DNA from: Mastigias papua
Lineage: Eukaryota > Cnidaria > Scyphozoa > Rhizostomeae > Mastigiidae
Reading direction: 5' to 3'
Length of the DNA stretch: 64,000 nucleotides
Assembly (NCBI GenBank): GCA_964019165.1
Contig: OZ025277.1
Span: 5,456,655-5,520,654, forward strand
Shown: piece after piece, positions 37,835 to 49,577 of the stretch
How positions within the stretch are numbered: position 1 is the first letter of the stretch
Layout: every line of letters starts with the position of its first letter
Made by a program: the position numbers and the translations under genes
Notes under the pieces: generated by a model
Databases searched by the model: none
What the model saw: the letters and a program-made list of their open reading frames with translations, nothing else
Told to the model about the DNA's origin: nothing

Positions 37835-37925
37835 AGCACCATGGTCATTCTCATCATGACCATCAGTATCATTGTCATCAGCAGCATCATCAGGATCATC
37901 ACCATTACTATCATCATCCAATCGC
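37835..37925. repeat. Impure (ATC)n microsatellite
   Basis: A run of atc/cat triplets with interruptions (catcatgaccatcagtatca and following). Confidence 0.8.
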
Positions 37926-38015
37926 GCCATCTCTTGATGCATTTTATAAGCTTCCAAATTTTTTAGAAGTTGGTTTTATGGCCATGTAACATCATGTAAC
38001 ATATTTACAAAACGT

Positions 38016-38215
38016 TGTCAGTTACCCACGCGTAATATTCGCTGTACCATCACGGATATATTGTGGCCCAACGGAAATCAACCACTGGACAGAAAAGGTT
38101 TAGTACAAGGTGTCAAGTTGTGGAATAAATTCTCAAGCAGGCAAAATCACTGTGGGATTGTAAATCTTTACTGAAATCAATATATTTCTTTCATTGTATT
38201 GTAATAAATTTACAT
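38016..38215 (+). pseudogene. LINE reverse transcriptase C-terminal tail fragment
   Basis: A frame reading TDILWPNGNQPLDRKG then VQGVKLWNKFSS, followed by a shifted AKSLWDFKSLLKSIYF-like end and the AT-rich attgtaataaatttacatt. This pattern marks the 3' end of a CR1/L2-like LINE, 5'-truncated. Confidence 0.65.
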
Positions 38216-38639
38216 TTGTAGCAATAATAGTCTAGCTTGTGAGTTGTTAGCGGAGGCCCCCTCAAATAAGTTATGCTGAAGGGCAATCATCCTTAAATCA
38301 GGTAAAATAAAATGAAGTGTGAGAAGGCTCAATAATTTTTATTCCCTTTTGTGCCATTTTTGGATGAAGACAACATCTTCAAGAAAGTAGGTGGGGCAGC
38401 AACCCCATCCCCATACAATCCTGTAGCTCTGCCACTGATGACTATCATCCAAGTTATTGAGATACTCAACAAAGTAATCTTGCAATATGATGTTGCAGTA
38501 AGGATGAATGTTCAACAAAAAGAAATCTACTATGGGCATACAGGTTTGCAGGATCAACACTTTCAAGAGGATTTAAACTGTCTCTCAAAAAACTATTGCA
38601 ATGAACATCCTCCTCTGCTATTACTGTGAATGAGATCAC

Positions 38640-38920
38640 GACCCTGTTTACACTAGAACAGATCCACATGGATCTATACCTATATGAGTACAGATAGGCT
38701 TTCCATTTACACTAGAACTGCTTGATTCATTCTGATAAGGATACACTATCCATACCAGTGTGGGATCACTTCCCAAAGTGTACCCATTTGGATCCTTTCC
38801 AGTTGAAGTGTGGAACCATTCCAGTATAGTTCCCCATATAAACAGCTGCCGATTCAGTGCAGCTGCTAACAAAAATTTGGTACTTATCCAACTTGGATCC
38901 ATGCTAGTGTACAAGGGGTC
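38640..38920. mobile_element. MITE with TTTACACTAG-type inverted ends
   Basis: Left GACCCTGTTTACACTAGAAC...GATCCA; right complement GACCCCTTGTACACTAGCAT...GATCCA. An inner ttacactagaac copy lies at about 38704. 281 bp, no ORF, no clear TSD. Confidence 0.55.
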
Positions 38921-41900
38921 CAAATATCAAATGTTAAAATACCAAAGCCTTTATTACAGTGACTATAAACTTCATTAACTTGAACAAAATAAATCATTTT
39001 GAGGAATCAATCCTTCTTTCAGCCATCTATATCACTGAGGAAAAGAGGAAAGCAAATCTCTTACATATGAAAATTTCAAATTCAAGAATAATTCAAGAAC
39101 AAACTTGAGCAGGGGATTGTTATGTTCTAGAACAATTCAAGAAATTTCAGAATTGGTGTGGTCACCATGCAGAAATGAAGCACATCATCTGTCAGTGCTA
39201 TTGAGATGATGATCACTAAACAGCACTGTTTGAATTTTAAATGTTACAACCAATATCTCAAGTTAATCTGATATTGCAGAGATTTCAAAAGAAAAACATC
39301 AACTAGGCAGTATGGAAAAATTATCATAGATGACTGACACAAGGCATTCAAGCAATGTCTTATCTTTCATGGCATCTTTAGTATTTCATAAGAATTTGCT
39401 TGGCAACAATGACTTCTTCTCTTCATTTAAACTGAAAAAGAGACAAGTAGGGCCTTCAATATAGCAGGTTATTGCCACATAACTATATAACATACAAATT
39501 CAAACTATGTGAAAACAAACAAATATGGACATCAATGGTAAACAAGCTGACAAAAGACAGAATGAACAATAAAAATGTCAAAATCTTTATTATTCCCATT
39601 CAATGTAACTACATTTGTATATCTATTCCTCTTTTTCAAATATTCAATCTTCTAAAACTCCTTAGGTGAATGTAGTGGTGTTTGTTGTTTTGAAAAACTG
39701 TTTGTGTGAAATGAGTACTTGCCACAAGAAGCACTGAAAACATAGCTGACAGTTGTGCTGATGATGCTGAAACTATGAATGAGGATGATAGACACATTTC
39801 TAGTATGTTAGAACATAAGTAATAAATCTAATATGTTCTTTTTCAAAAATTTAAAGTTTTATACCCAATGCATATGTTGGGTTTCTCTCCATCACTGTCT
39901 ATAAAAGCCCACCCCTTAGATATTCATCTTGGAAATTTTTTCAACCCCCCCGCTTATTTACCTTCAGACATTTTTCCAACCCCCCGCTTATTGCCACTCT
40001 CCTTCTATTCCGGACTGGAGAGTATTCTGGATGAACTGTATAGAAATGAGTTATAACCAAGCACTTTGATATAAATGGTAAAGAAACTGTAGTTGGACTG
40101 ATTGATAATATATTCTTGAACCTTTTGGAGGCTACCTGCAAGGAAGTATTCTTCAATGGATGATTGCACTTTGCTTGCAGAATACAGATTAACAATGACT
40201 CTCATACTTATCTATAAATAATGCTCTACTAAATTACTATGAGGTGCAAGTGCAAACCTTCTTGAAGCCAATATCAGGTGCATATTCTCTAAAACACTGC
40301 CTGCATAGGTTGAGGCCATATTTCCTGATCATACCATGTCTGTTTGAGCAGACTCGGCTAGGAAGCAAAAACAAAAGAATTGGTCACTAAGCAGTCCAGT
40401 TTTCAACTGTACTGATGACTTACACTAAATGTCTTGACTTGCTCTTAACTCTCTACAAAGATGTTCATTTCAAAATTCCTGTTGAAGAACTAATTCACTA
40501 GAAGCTACAGTTAACTAAAAAGCAATATGGCACTCAATTCCCTTTAATCTAAGCTGGGCCTTCACTTGAAATGTCACTTGATGCAATCACTAATTGATGC
40601 ATTGATTGTAAAATATTGGAAGCTTGACATAAAAATGGTGTAGAATTATTATATACTATTTTTAGCATAACAAATAATTTTATAACAGTAATAGGCAGTA
40701 GAGATAGGCCTCATTTTTTATATATAGTATTTTCATTGTCATTGTCCAACATCAAGAAAGAAGGAGCCTCCTAATCTACTGCTTTGTCAGCTGAAGCTGG
40801 TAATACCCATGTCTATATAGATCAAAGAACAGTCAGAATTCTGCAAAATGTACTACGAATACGAAAAACAAATAAGATACTCTTAGCCTGCATTTCAACT
40901 TTCCTTAAGTCGGAGAATAACACTTTCACCATACATAAAAAATAAAAACTCTTCTCGATGCTGATCACTTGGGGACAAAGGTAGATGGTGGCAGCAGAAG
41001 GGAATGGATTGCGTTTCTTGGACTGTCAGTGTGCATGAGGTTGAATTGAGAGTGATTTTTAAGTTGTTAGTATTTGTTTCACATTGGTAACAGAGGGTAG
41101 ATTATATGCTGCTATCATTTAGACTATACCAACTACCCAAAAACTACAACTCCAGAAATCCTTACTTCTTGTCATCTTCTACAGAGTTGCTGCATGAGTT
41201 CCCATAGAAATTATGGTATTAGTACACACTTCTCAGGGTTGGGTGCACTTAGTCAAGAGAGGAAATCTACTAAGTTTTGACTCTGGAGATGAGATGCCTA
41301 AGTGAGGTAGGCCAAGTCCATTGAATTAATTAACACAATTCTGGAATACAATTTGAATTCCAGACCCAGCTTGAAACCCATTTACATACATGCATCACAG
41401 AACCAGAAATTCTATTTCTCATAGATGAGATCTCACAGTTGCTATGTATTGAAGTTATTAATGCTAATGTTGTTGGAAAGCTGGGAAATTTAAGAAACAT
41501 ATAAGAAACATTTGAGGATGGTTCTAAAAATAATTAAGAAGCACCTTTGCTGAAGGCAAGAATTCTATGTTGAATGTACAAAATGTGTACACCGCACATA
41601 GTACTGATTAGAAGAGTCAAGAATATACCATAGAATTTGTAGCAGATCACCAGGGAGCAAAGATTGTAAAAGTAACCATCACTGCAGTATGAAACTATTA
41701 TAGAAATTGACAATTTGAGATTGTCACAAACTTCTATGAATAGCCTTCCAAAACAGGGATTAAAGAAGTACAATCACTGTGAAGTTCTTACACACAGCAA
41801 AGTTAGTACATAATCTCTGCATGAAAATAAAGACCCTATTCAATTTCCGAAGGAAAAGGCAAAATCTCTCCTTTCTTCGTGCTCCTTACTACTTTGCTAT

Positions 41901-42403
41901 TACTTCTGCTGCGTACGAAACACCTCACTTATTCACCCATCAAAAAGCTCCTGCTTAGGAGTAAACTGCACAACAATCATTTTGGTTCATTCTATGAGGG
42001 CAGGTATTCTCTAGCGAGTATTCTAAATATATCAGTAAAATATCTAGCTAATGCTGTGGTGTGATGGAGAGGCTTGTACGTATATCTATACTAGGCCAAA
42101 GCATGGGTCTACATTCGGTGCACGTGTTTTCTATGTTGGATAATTGTATCGGGAAGTACAACCTCTATGAGAAATATAAGCATTGAGGGCTAATAGTGCC
42201 AAAAAGATACCATTTTCGGGATCCTGGTCCATAATTTTTTGGGTGACTGTTCCACACTTGTGAGTGCACCATCTTGTAGGAAACAATTGATTGGAAAGAA
42301 AGTTTTAGATATGCGTCGCCGAATTGTATCTTGGGAAGCGACCCATCTAGGAGCCTAGGAACGAGAAGTACCAGTGGAAGAACCCAAGTTGCCCTAGGAT
42401 TCT
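38921..42403. other. Gene-free stretch, no supported feature
   Basis: AT-rich, mostly unique sequence. Two copies of aaccccccgcttatt (39940-39990) match motifs at 9990 and, inverted, inside the 60017 MITE. ORFs are all short and featureless. Confidence 0.4.
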
Positions 42404-42411
42404 CAGCAAGT

Positions 42412-42533
42412 CAGGCCCGTAGCCAGCTTGAATTCGCAAGGGGGGCACAGCCAATATATATAATACATATATATATACACACACATATATCCCCCAGGCC
42501 TTGCCCCCAGGCCCCCCCTTGGCTACGGGCCTG
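42412..42533. mobile_element. hAT MITE, CAGGCCCGTAGCC ends, 8-bp TSD
   Basis: 122 bp, ends CAGGCCCGTAGCCAG and GGCTACGGGCCTG. The flanks cagcaagt (42404-42411) and cagcaatt (42534-42541) are an 8-bp duplication with one change. An internal (TA)n/(CA)n stretch is present. Confidence 0.88.
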
Positions 42534-42541
42534 CAGCAATT

Positions 42542-43871
42542 TCCCCTTACTTAAGTGGACATTTCGAAAAATTGAATGTTCTATGCGCCTTCTGCAGCTC
42601 CCAATAGCAATAACTAGAGAAAATCGCCAAAGCTAAAGAGATCAAGTCAATAGCTATTTTCGGTAAAAGGCTGTGACTATCAAAAGGTGTCATAAATTTC
42701 AGGATAGCTTCAATAAACAGCGAAAGATAGGATTCCATAATTTAATCATTAATTCAACCCTAAAAACAAAACAGTATATAGGAGAAGATGGTATTACTCT
42801 CTCTTAGATACAATAAGGGCAATATATGAAAATTATTAAATTTCAATAGCTTTTCTGTAATTTAGGAGGAAAAAATTTTATCCAAAATAATGCTCCATTT
42901 TAGATGGAATATCCATTCTTCATCCATGATATCTTAAAGAAATCCATCTATTCTTGAACTTTTCCGCAGGTAAGATATGCATAACTACACATTTTCTACT
43001 TCTTTATTATTTTCGGCATAATAAAATCATGCTCTAGCCTTAACGTGCCTGGGGATCTCAAATTATCTTAGAGAAATGTACAGTATTAGTTATACTGTAT
43101 AATGAGACTGTCAGTGATGCAAACTTTACATGAGAAGTTACTAATTTTCTCTCCTTTTACCTTCGTTTGTAAAAGTTTGACATCAAGAAGACGTCCAGAA
43201 CCTTTAAGATCACAATACCAAATTTGCTGCTATTCACTATCATATCCTTTCTCAAATTCAAATTAGCATGCTGATAGGGTGCTTACTAAATGTCATATGA
43301 CAGTTGTGTAACTTGTCGCAATACTACAATCGATTTTCATCTTTTCAACAAGTATTATGGCAAGATATGTATGTAAGATATGTAGGCAAGATATGATAAA
43401 AGTAGCCAGGTCTGTAAAATGGCCACCAAGAGGGGGGCAGAGGGACAAATGATCCCGGGGGCTCCACGTATAGGGGCCTTTTAGAGTAAAAAAACAGTAA
43501 TTTTCCTGAGTTAATCCCCAGACCCTCAAATTTCTGCTCGCTTTGCTTGCAAGGGGCCTCATACTTCTCTTTTGCCCAAGCTCTCTACATCTCTAGGAGG
43601 CCCTGTTCATTATTGGCACTAATAACTGGCACTAATGATTATTGCCATTTTACAGAGCAAAAGTATTCTTGATCGCAAAATGGCAATATCTTACAGATCA
43701 ATCTTGCTGAGAATGGCAAAATGCCCAACTTATAAAAATTAAAAAATAGGAGGAAAACGCCCAAGAAAAAACACGTTGCACCACTGATTGGAAAGACCTG
43801 CAATATTGTCGGTAAATTTTCTTATCTATCCTAACTCCCACTCAAAATTGTCAAGGTACTCCATTGGACAC
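42542..43871. other. Gene-free stretch, no supported feature
   Basis: AT-rich sequence with two G/C-rich patches (about 43420-43580). No TIR pair or ORF with recognisable content. Confidence 0.4.
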
Positions 43872-46604
43872 TTAAGGGGGTACTATACAGTTTAACTAAA
43901 AAAATACAAATCAAAGATTTCTCCACAACTATAGCACCCACACATATGAAACTTGCACAGTTAACCAACCAGCTCATAAGTGTTTCAGAAAAACAAGAAA
44001 TTTTGACAGAAATTTTAATTATGCTAATTTATGCACAAATTGTTGCGGCTCAACTCATAAAGAAAAAATGCAATAACTTGAAAGTGGATTTATCTAAAAG
44101 CCTGAAATTTGAGTAATATATTCCATTTTGTTTGCTTTATTATTCTAATTGAGCATTTTTTGATTAGTAACCTCAGTGAGGATATAAGTAGAAAAAACAC
44201 TGTTTCCATAGCAACGCCTGCCATATTTGAAATTTTTGAAAATTGTCAATTTGATCAGTAGTACTATTCTTTTGCTACACTTTTGCCAAGTTGTAGCTCA
44301 ATATCTACTACAGAACAGAAAATACAGCCTTTTTCCCATGAGAAGTACTCAAAAGAGCTAACTGAGAAAACTAGGCTTGAAAATTAACGAATGAAAAACC
44401 GCATTGTATCCTTGTATGTACCTAAGTACAGATCCACCAGCCTACTTTTCTATGCTCTTAGGGTGAGAATTTACAGGTTTAATCATCTTAAGAGGAATGG
44501 GCATTGTAATTTCAACATTCCCTTCATTTTGCACAGGCTCTTCTTTTGTTTTATATTTTCTTTTTACTGCTTTTGCCTTTGACTCTAAATATGAACTTGA
44601 GGCAATATTTTTTGATAATCTTCCTTTGTGATCAAAGCCACCTGCTTCATAATCTTTTGTAGTTTCCTTTACTTCTTTCTTTTTAATCATTTTCTTCTTT
44701 ATTCTATATAACTTGTATTTCTTAGATATTTTCTGAGCTGTACTTTTTCTCCTTACTTCGTCTTCTCTTTTCAACATTCTCAAAGTGTTCATGCCAACAT
44801 CTTTTATACCTGCAGCTCTTAACAAATTTCTTTTAAATCCAGCACCAGTGTTGAAAGTACCAACTGTTTCTCCAACAGCTAACAGCAATCTTCCTTGCCA
44901 CAAAAAATATTTTTAAGGCATTTGGACCATAGCATATTGTGGCAGCTTTCATTTGCATTCTGTGTCAAGCCAAGTTGGCATTTTGACAAAAGCTCAGTAT
45001 CAGTTAGTCTTTCAAAAACAGGCTTGAGGAGCTCTAAAAATACAGGTGGCAACCTTGCTGTATTAGAATAATGATTTGCACCATTAATACCATCTGTGAC
45101 AAACTTACACCATGAATTCTTGTCATGGGGCAAAGTTTGTGCTGCTTCTCAAGAGGGACTTTAGGATTAGACACTGAATGATGGTATATTGCCCAGATAG
45201 CATTCTTGGTATCTTCAATAGACTTTTGTGCATGGTCTCTAATGGCTTGTCCATAATACCTTTGGAAAGAGTCAGTTTTGTCTTGAGTCAGACACCCTTT
45301 CCCCCCAACAGACTTCCCATCAGCTAGTCTCTTCCCTTTCATGTCATGTACCAAATTGTGTAAAGCATTTCCTATCCTTTTTTGTATGTGTCCTAGACAC
45401 TCTTCTTTCTTTATAGGATACCTCTCACTAGGAATAGCATTATCTTCATCACCATCAACAAATGTTGGATCTCTCTCTAACATCAATTTGCACAATCTAT
45501 TTGCTGCATCAACCATTAATTCCTCAGCCTCATTCACTACAGCTTTTGCAGAGGTTTTAAGGTGGATGTTGTATGCTTTGCATGTTACAGGGGGTGGCAT
45601 ATTCATAATACAACAAAAACTAGCTAAGGTCTGTCTTCCCCCCTTTAGAGCATTCACTGCCAATACAGATCTTTGGTTTACTTTGAAAGCACCCTTTTCA
45701 ATTTTCTTGCTCGTGTTAAAGGAAATGGCATTTAAGCATGATGTACACTTAAGAGTTAAATTCAATGATAAACCATCCCTTCTTTCTTCATTTGAGGACA
45801 GTTCAAAAGAGCTCCTTGTTTTAAGCAATTTTGCAAGCAACAGCAGCATTTAGAAAATTTTGTAAGTAGGCAAGAAAGGTCGATTAGTGCATATCCACTG
45901 GCAATGTTTTTGCCATTTACAGGGCCTAGTCCCTCATTGGCTGCTTTTGACCTTGTTAAGTGAGGAATATTCACTACATCTTCTACAAAAGAGCTGTTAA
46001 GAAGCTTTCTTTCGGTTGCTGTATTGGCAGTTCCACGCTTTGAAGATTCGGGCCTAAGCTCAACGGTAGAGTCTAAGGTGATCGAAGGAGAAGATGACTG
46101 CCTCAAAAACCGCTTTTGAATCCCTCTAAACCCTTTTACTTTAATCTTCTTTTGTCTGCTTGTTGGTTTTTGCTTACGTGGTGCCATTTTTCTATGTTTT
46201 TGCAATGCAAGATTAAAAATCCTCGTGGTAGAAGCATAGGAGCAGACTCATGAAGGACAGGATATAAATAAACAGTTGCTATGGCTGCGCAGGCTGCTTC
46301 CTCGCACAGGGAAACAAGGTACAGACAACAGAGAATGGATGCGAAGTCTGCAAAGGGTTCGGGAGGTTCGGCGAAAGGGAAAAACGTGTTGTTTCCACCC
46401 TAGCAACCAACTTTTTGCGTTGCTAAGGAAGAAACCTTACAGTGAAAGTCGAAAACCCTTATTTTTGAGGTATTTAACGGTAATTAATGGAAAAATTAAG
46501 ACTAAATTCCGAATCTCCATAGAGTTTTGGGCCATAATAGCACACAATAAAAAAATCAATTTTTTTATTCTATTTATATTAAAAACTGTATAGTACCTCC
46601 TTAA
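43872..46604 (-). mobile_element. Kolobok-like DNA transposon with TTAA target duplication
   Basis: A 2725-bp element (43876-46600) between TTAA copies at 43872-43875 and 46601-46604. The TIRs are GGGGGTACTATACAGTTT on the left and GGAGGTACTATACAGTTT, inverted, on the right (17 of 18 match). It carries a minus-strand transposase related to the cnidarian and other invertebrate 'Mutator-like transposase domain' proteins. TTAA duplication is known for Kolobok and piggyBac, and the transposase is not piggyBac-like, so Kolobok is the better fit. The gene is frameshifted and internally deleted, so this copy cannot move itself. Confidence 0.85.
44442..46205 (-). pseudogene. Kolobok/Mutator-domain transposase, frameshifted and internally deleted
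   Basis: Four overlapping minus-strand frames cover one protein: 46205-45762 (basic N-terminus), 45849-45034, 45133-44879 and 44903-44442 (lysine-rich tail). The breaks fall near 45850, 45128 and 44895. Family blocks visible in order are a C-X2-C with preceding LKC, NMPPPV, ECLGHIQKR, DGKSVGGKG, NAIWAIYHH and NANESCHN. Between the helix before KLMLE and FVDGDEDN, where relatives as I recall them have roughly 100 residues including a DGTW-type catalytic Asp, only a few residues remain. A catalytic segment is therefore deleted around 45490. Reading errors in the source DNA could explain single-base shifts but not this deletion. Confidence 0.8.
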
Positions 46605-47288
46605 GGAAAATCCAAAATTTCTTAGAAAGCTTTTTCCTCTCTATCTAAAGTTTCATTGTAGAACTTTCCTGGATTCTCACCTTTGAACTATACTATTATG
46701 GCAAATCTTGGTGTGCCTTTTTAGCCATTCTAAAGGGCAAAATTGATAAAATGTTCTGCAGAGTTGGACCCAACCACGGCGAGTTCTCCTACGTCACTAA
46801 GCAAAGTCATTAGCAGCCCTTCAGTTATAGACTCATAGTGCTGTTCATGGTATACTATGATGTAGGTTGTGGAGTGTCAAAGAAACTTTCTTTTCTGTTT
46901 ATTTCCTGCTTCTGCTTATCTTTTATAAAGATCTGCTGTATAGGAAACCTACTGGTAGAAGCGAAAAAAACTAAGGAACCGTTACTAATAATTACAAAAT
47001 AAGTAGGGAACCTTTTAATTCCGATGCTTTTATCTCTGCAAAGAATAGAGAATTAAGAAGCCAAATTCATATAACATTGCGTGTAATCCTTGTAGCAACT
47101 GGTTAATAGGCAAGTTTCCCGTTGAGACTTGAAGCATCAATAGTGTCCTGCTTTAATTTCTCAACTATTAAATGTTCTAAAAGTTGGCAAGCATAATCTA
47201 AGAGAATATGATGCGAGGATTTTCTGTTCGTTGGAAACTGGGCTAAGCTGGCTCTTTGAGTGTTAAAGGTTCCCGATCCCTGCCCTAA
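46605..47288. other. Gene-free stretch, no supported feature
   Basis: Unique AT-rich sequence between two transposons, with nothing recognisable. Confidence 0.45.
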
Positions 47289-47293
47289 ACATA

Positions 47294-47553
47294 CAGGCAC
47301 CGCGGAACAGGGGGGCTGGGGGGCTATAGCCCCCACTTTTTTCGAAAATAATGTTTCAAAGAGGTCAAAAGAATTCGCTAATGATTGATTACTGTAGTTT
47401 TTCCGGCACTCAAAGGCGGCATCTGAATTGAGCACTAGTATTGTGCTGCAGGGATTACTTTTTTGTTAAATCGTGACGTCAATAATACAGTAATATAGCC
47501 ACTTCGCTAAATTTTAGCCCCCCCCCCACTTTCAGACTGCTCCGCGGTCCCTG
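47294..47553. mobile_element. hAT-like MITE, 5-bp TSD ACATA
   Basis: 260 bp, ends CAGGCACCGCGGAAC and GCTCCGCGGTCCCTG. ACATA stands on both sides (47289-47293, 47554-47558). The G-rich block gggggctggggggc just inside the left end, and the C-rich block before the right end, match the element nested in the LINE at 14558-15200, so they form one family. Confidence 0.85.
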
Positions 47554-47558
47554 ACATA

Positions 47559-48575
47559 CGATACGCTCTGTGTCTAAAATTTCGACTACAATTAGGAATG
47601 GTGGCAAATAAATAGTTTCTATCTAATGTTGCTAATACATATATATTTAATTACTTTAATTAATATATACTTAATTATCGAATCACATAGTTTTCATAAC
47701 TAACAATTTATGCTTTGAGAAATTTTGGTCATGCTTAGCATGAGAGTCATGATCTCTGGCTTCACCAATGAGTGTCTGGCGTTCTTGATAGTCAATGTTT
47801 CGACTTTATCTTTGAGCTCGGTTCAGTTTTGCTTTCCTCAAGAGCAAGAAGTTTCGGTAACCTCATTTTGAAGTTAGGAGAACCCTGGTAACCTCTGGTC
47901 CGACCACGTAACAACGCGTAACCATGAAAGATGTATAACGTAGTTGGTCAGTAACTGATGACATGGCTGCATATGCCACACAGTTTGCTCTTAGGACTTC
48001 TTAGGACAAAATGCTGGCTAGAATGGTAAAATATCACCTTGGAAACTTCACTGAGCTGTTAGATTTTCATGAATATAGCCTGGCCTAACAGGAAGGTGCT
48101 GGATTTTGCTCTGAATATAAATTCTCCGTGTTAACTACAGGTAACAACTTTGCGATCATGTAGGAACAGGAACTAATTCGAGCGGGGAGCTGATGGCAAC
48201 ATTACCTTACATTTAAAGCCCACATTACATATATGGGCCTAATAAATACGGCCCTTGGAAATAATACTGTATAAACTACTTTTCTGATATTTCCTGTCCT
48301 TCATAATTAGTTGTTTGTAAATATTTGTGAGGTGGGAAGTTCCACTCGGCAGTAGAATAGCATTTAGTCCAGATTATATATCAAAGTACTGTATATATCA
48401 AGGTAACTACAAAGATTAGAATAATTAACTCTAAACGATTTGTAGCAAATTGACAGAAAGGTCGGATGTTAACAATCCAGGCAGTTGACAATGGACACAC
48501 ACAGGAGGGAGTGCTACCTTTTCTACAGTACTGTTCATCTTCTTGCAATAGCAGCAGCAGTACATGGCAAAGAAG
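47559..48575. other. Gene-free stretch, no supported feature
   Basis: No paired repeats or ORFs that I can support. Confidence 0.45.
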
Positions 48576-48886
<311 letters not shown>

Positions 48887-48888
<2 letters not shown>

Positions 48889-49564
48889 GTGAATGTATTT
48901 GTTTATATCTGTTCTGTATTGCATTCTTCTTTGTACAAGATGCACTTTTATATTTTTGGTCTTGTTTGAGTGTATCTTATACATGGTCATGGTAATATCC
49001 CCATCTGCTCCTTTCTAAGGAAAAATGTTGTCTGTTAATTTGAGAAGTGCACTTATATAAGGAAATTTGATAAAACTATCAATTCCTCCAACTTTGACAA
49101 TTTTATTACAATGTTATTTGTAAAATCAGCTGAGATCATTGAACAGTAATTCCATCACTTTTGAAGATGTCCAGGATGAGGGCCTGTTCATATGATCCTA
49201 TTTACCAAGCCAGATGACATATCAAGGTCTGGCCACATCCTCATTTACCACTTAGAATGTCTTTTCTGTTCATGTGAGAAAGTGGATTAGCCCATGATCT
49301 TGGTAAGAAGTTGAAAGTTTGTACATATGTACATTACAGCTTGCTTACTGGGTCAGAAATGACATGTCTAAAGCAGCAAGAGAAGGGTGTGCATCTTGTA
49401 TGGTAGGAGATGGTAACAGCTATTTTCTGAGAATATAACATGGAATTAAGTGTATTGCATACAAGAATGTGTTGTATACTCAGGAGAATACAGTACATTA
49501 TTCTGTCATGTTTGAGGTATTTGTATGTATGTTCACATACAAAGTGTGGTGTATTTTGTTGTAG
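48887..49564. other. Upstream region and likely 5' intron end of the SLC35D gene
   Basis: Sequence before the first coding exon. It ends in ggtgtattttgttgtag at 49564, a good splice acceptor, so a non-coding first exon probably lies upstream. I could not place it. Confidence 0.4.
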
Positions 49565-49577
49565 GACTTTTCCAGAA

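Larger units (their letters stand above)
35548..38010. other. Gene-free stretch with simple repeats
   Basis: Contains the atcacaaaa repeat (35795-35945), the gatttcc/ggaaatc cluster (36465-36610) and an ATC-rich run (37835-37925). Two overlapping plus-strand ORFs at 37014-37335 have some protein-like content: one starts ELVFKREILRLSRLQAKLRS, the other carries a hydrophobic segment. Neither joins to other exons. Confidence 0.4.

Noticed and set aside
41879..42064. 61-codon leucine-rich ORF
   Set aside because: Short and low-complexity at the start, with no splice or homology support.
44391..44582. 63-codon plus-strand ORF
   Set aside because: Antisense of the transposase tail inside the Kolobok-like element.
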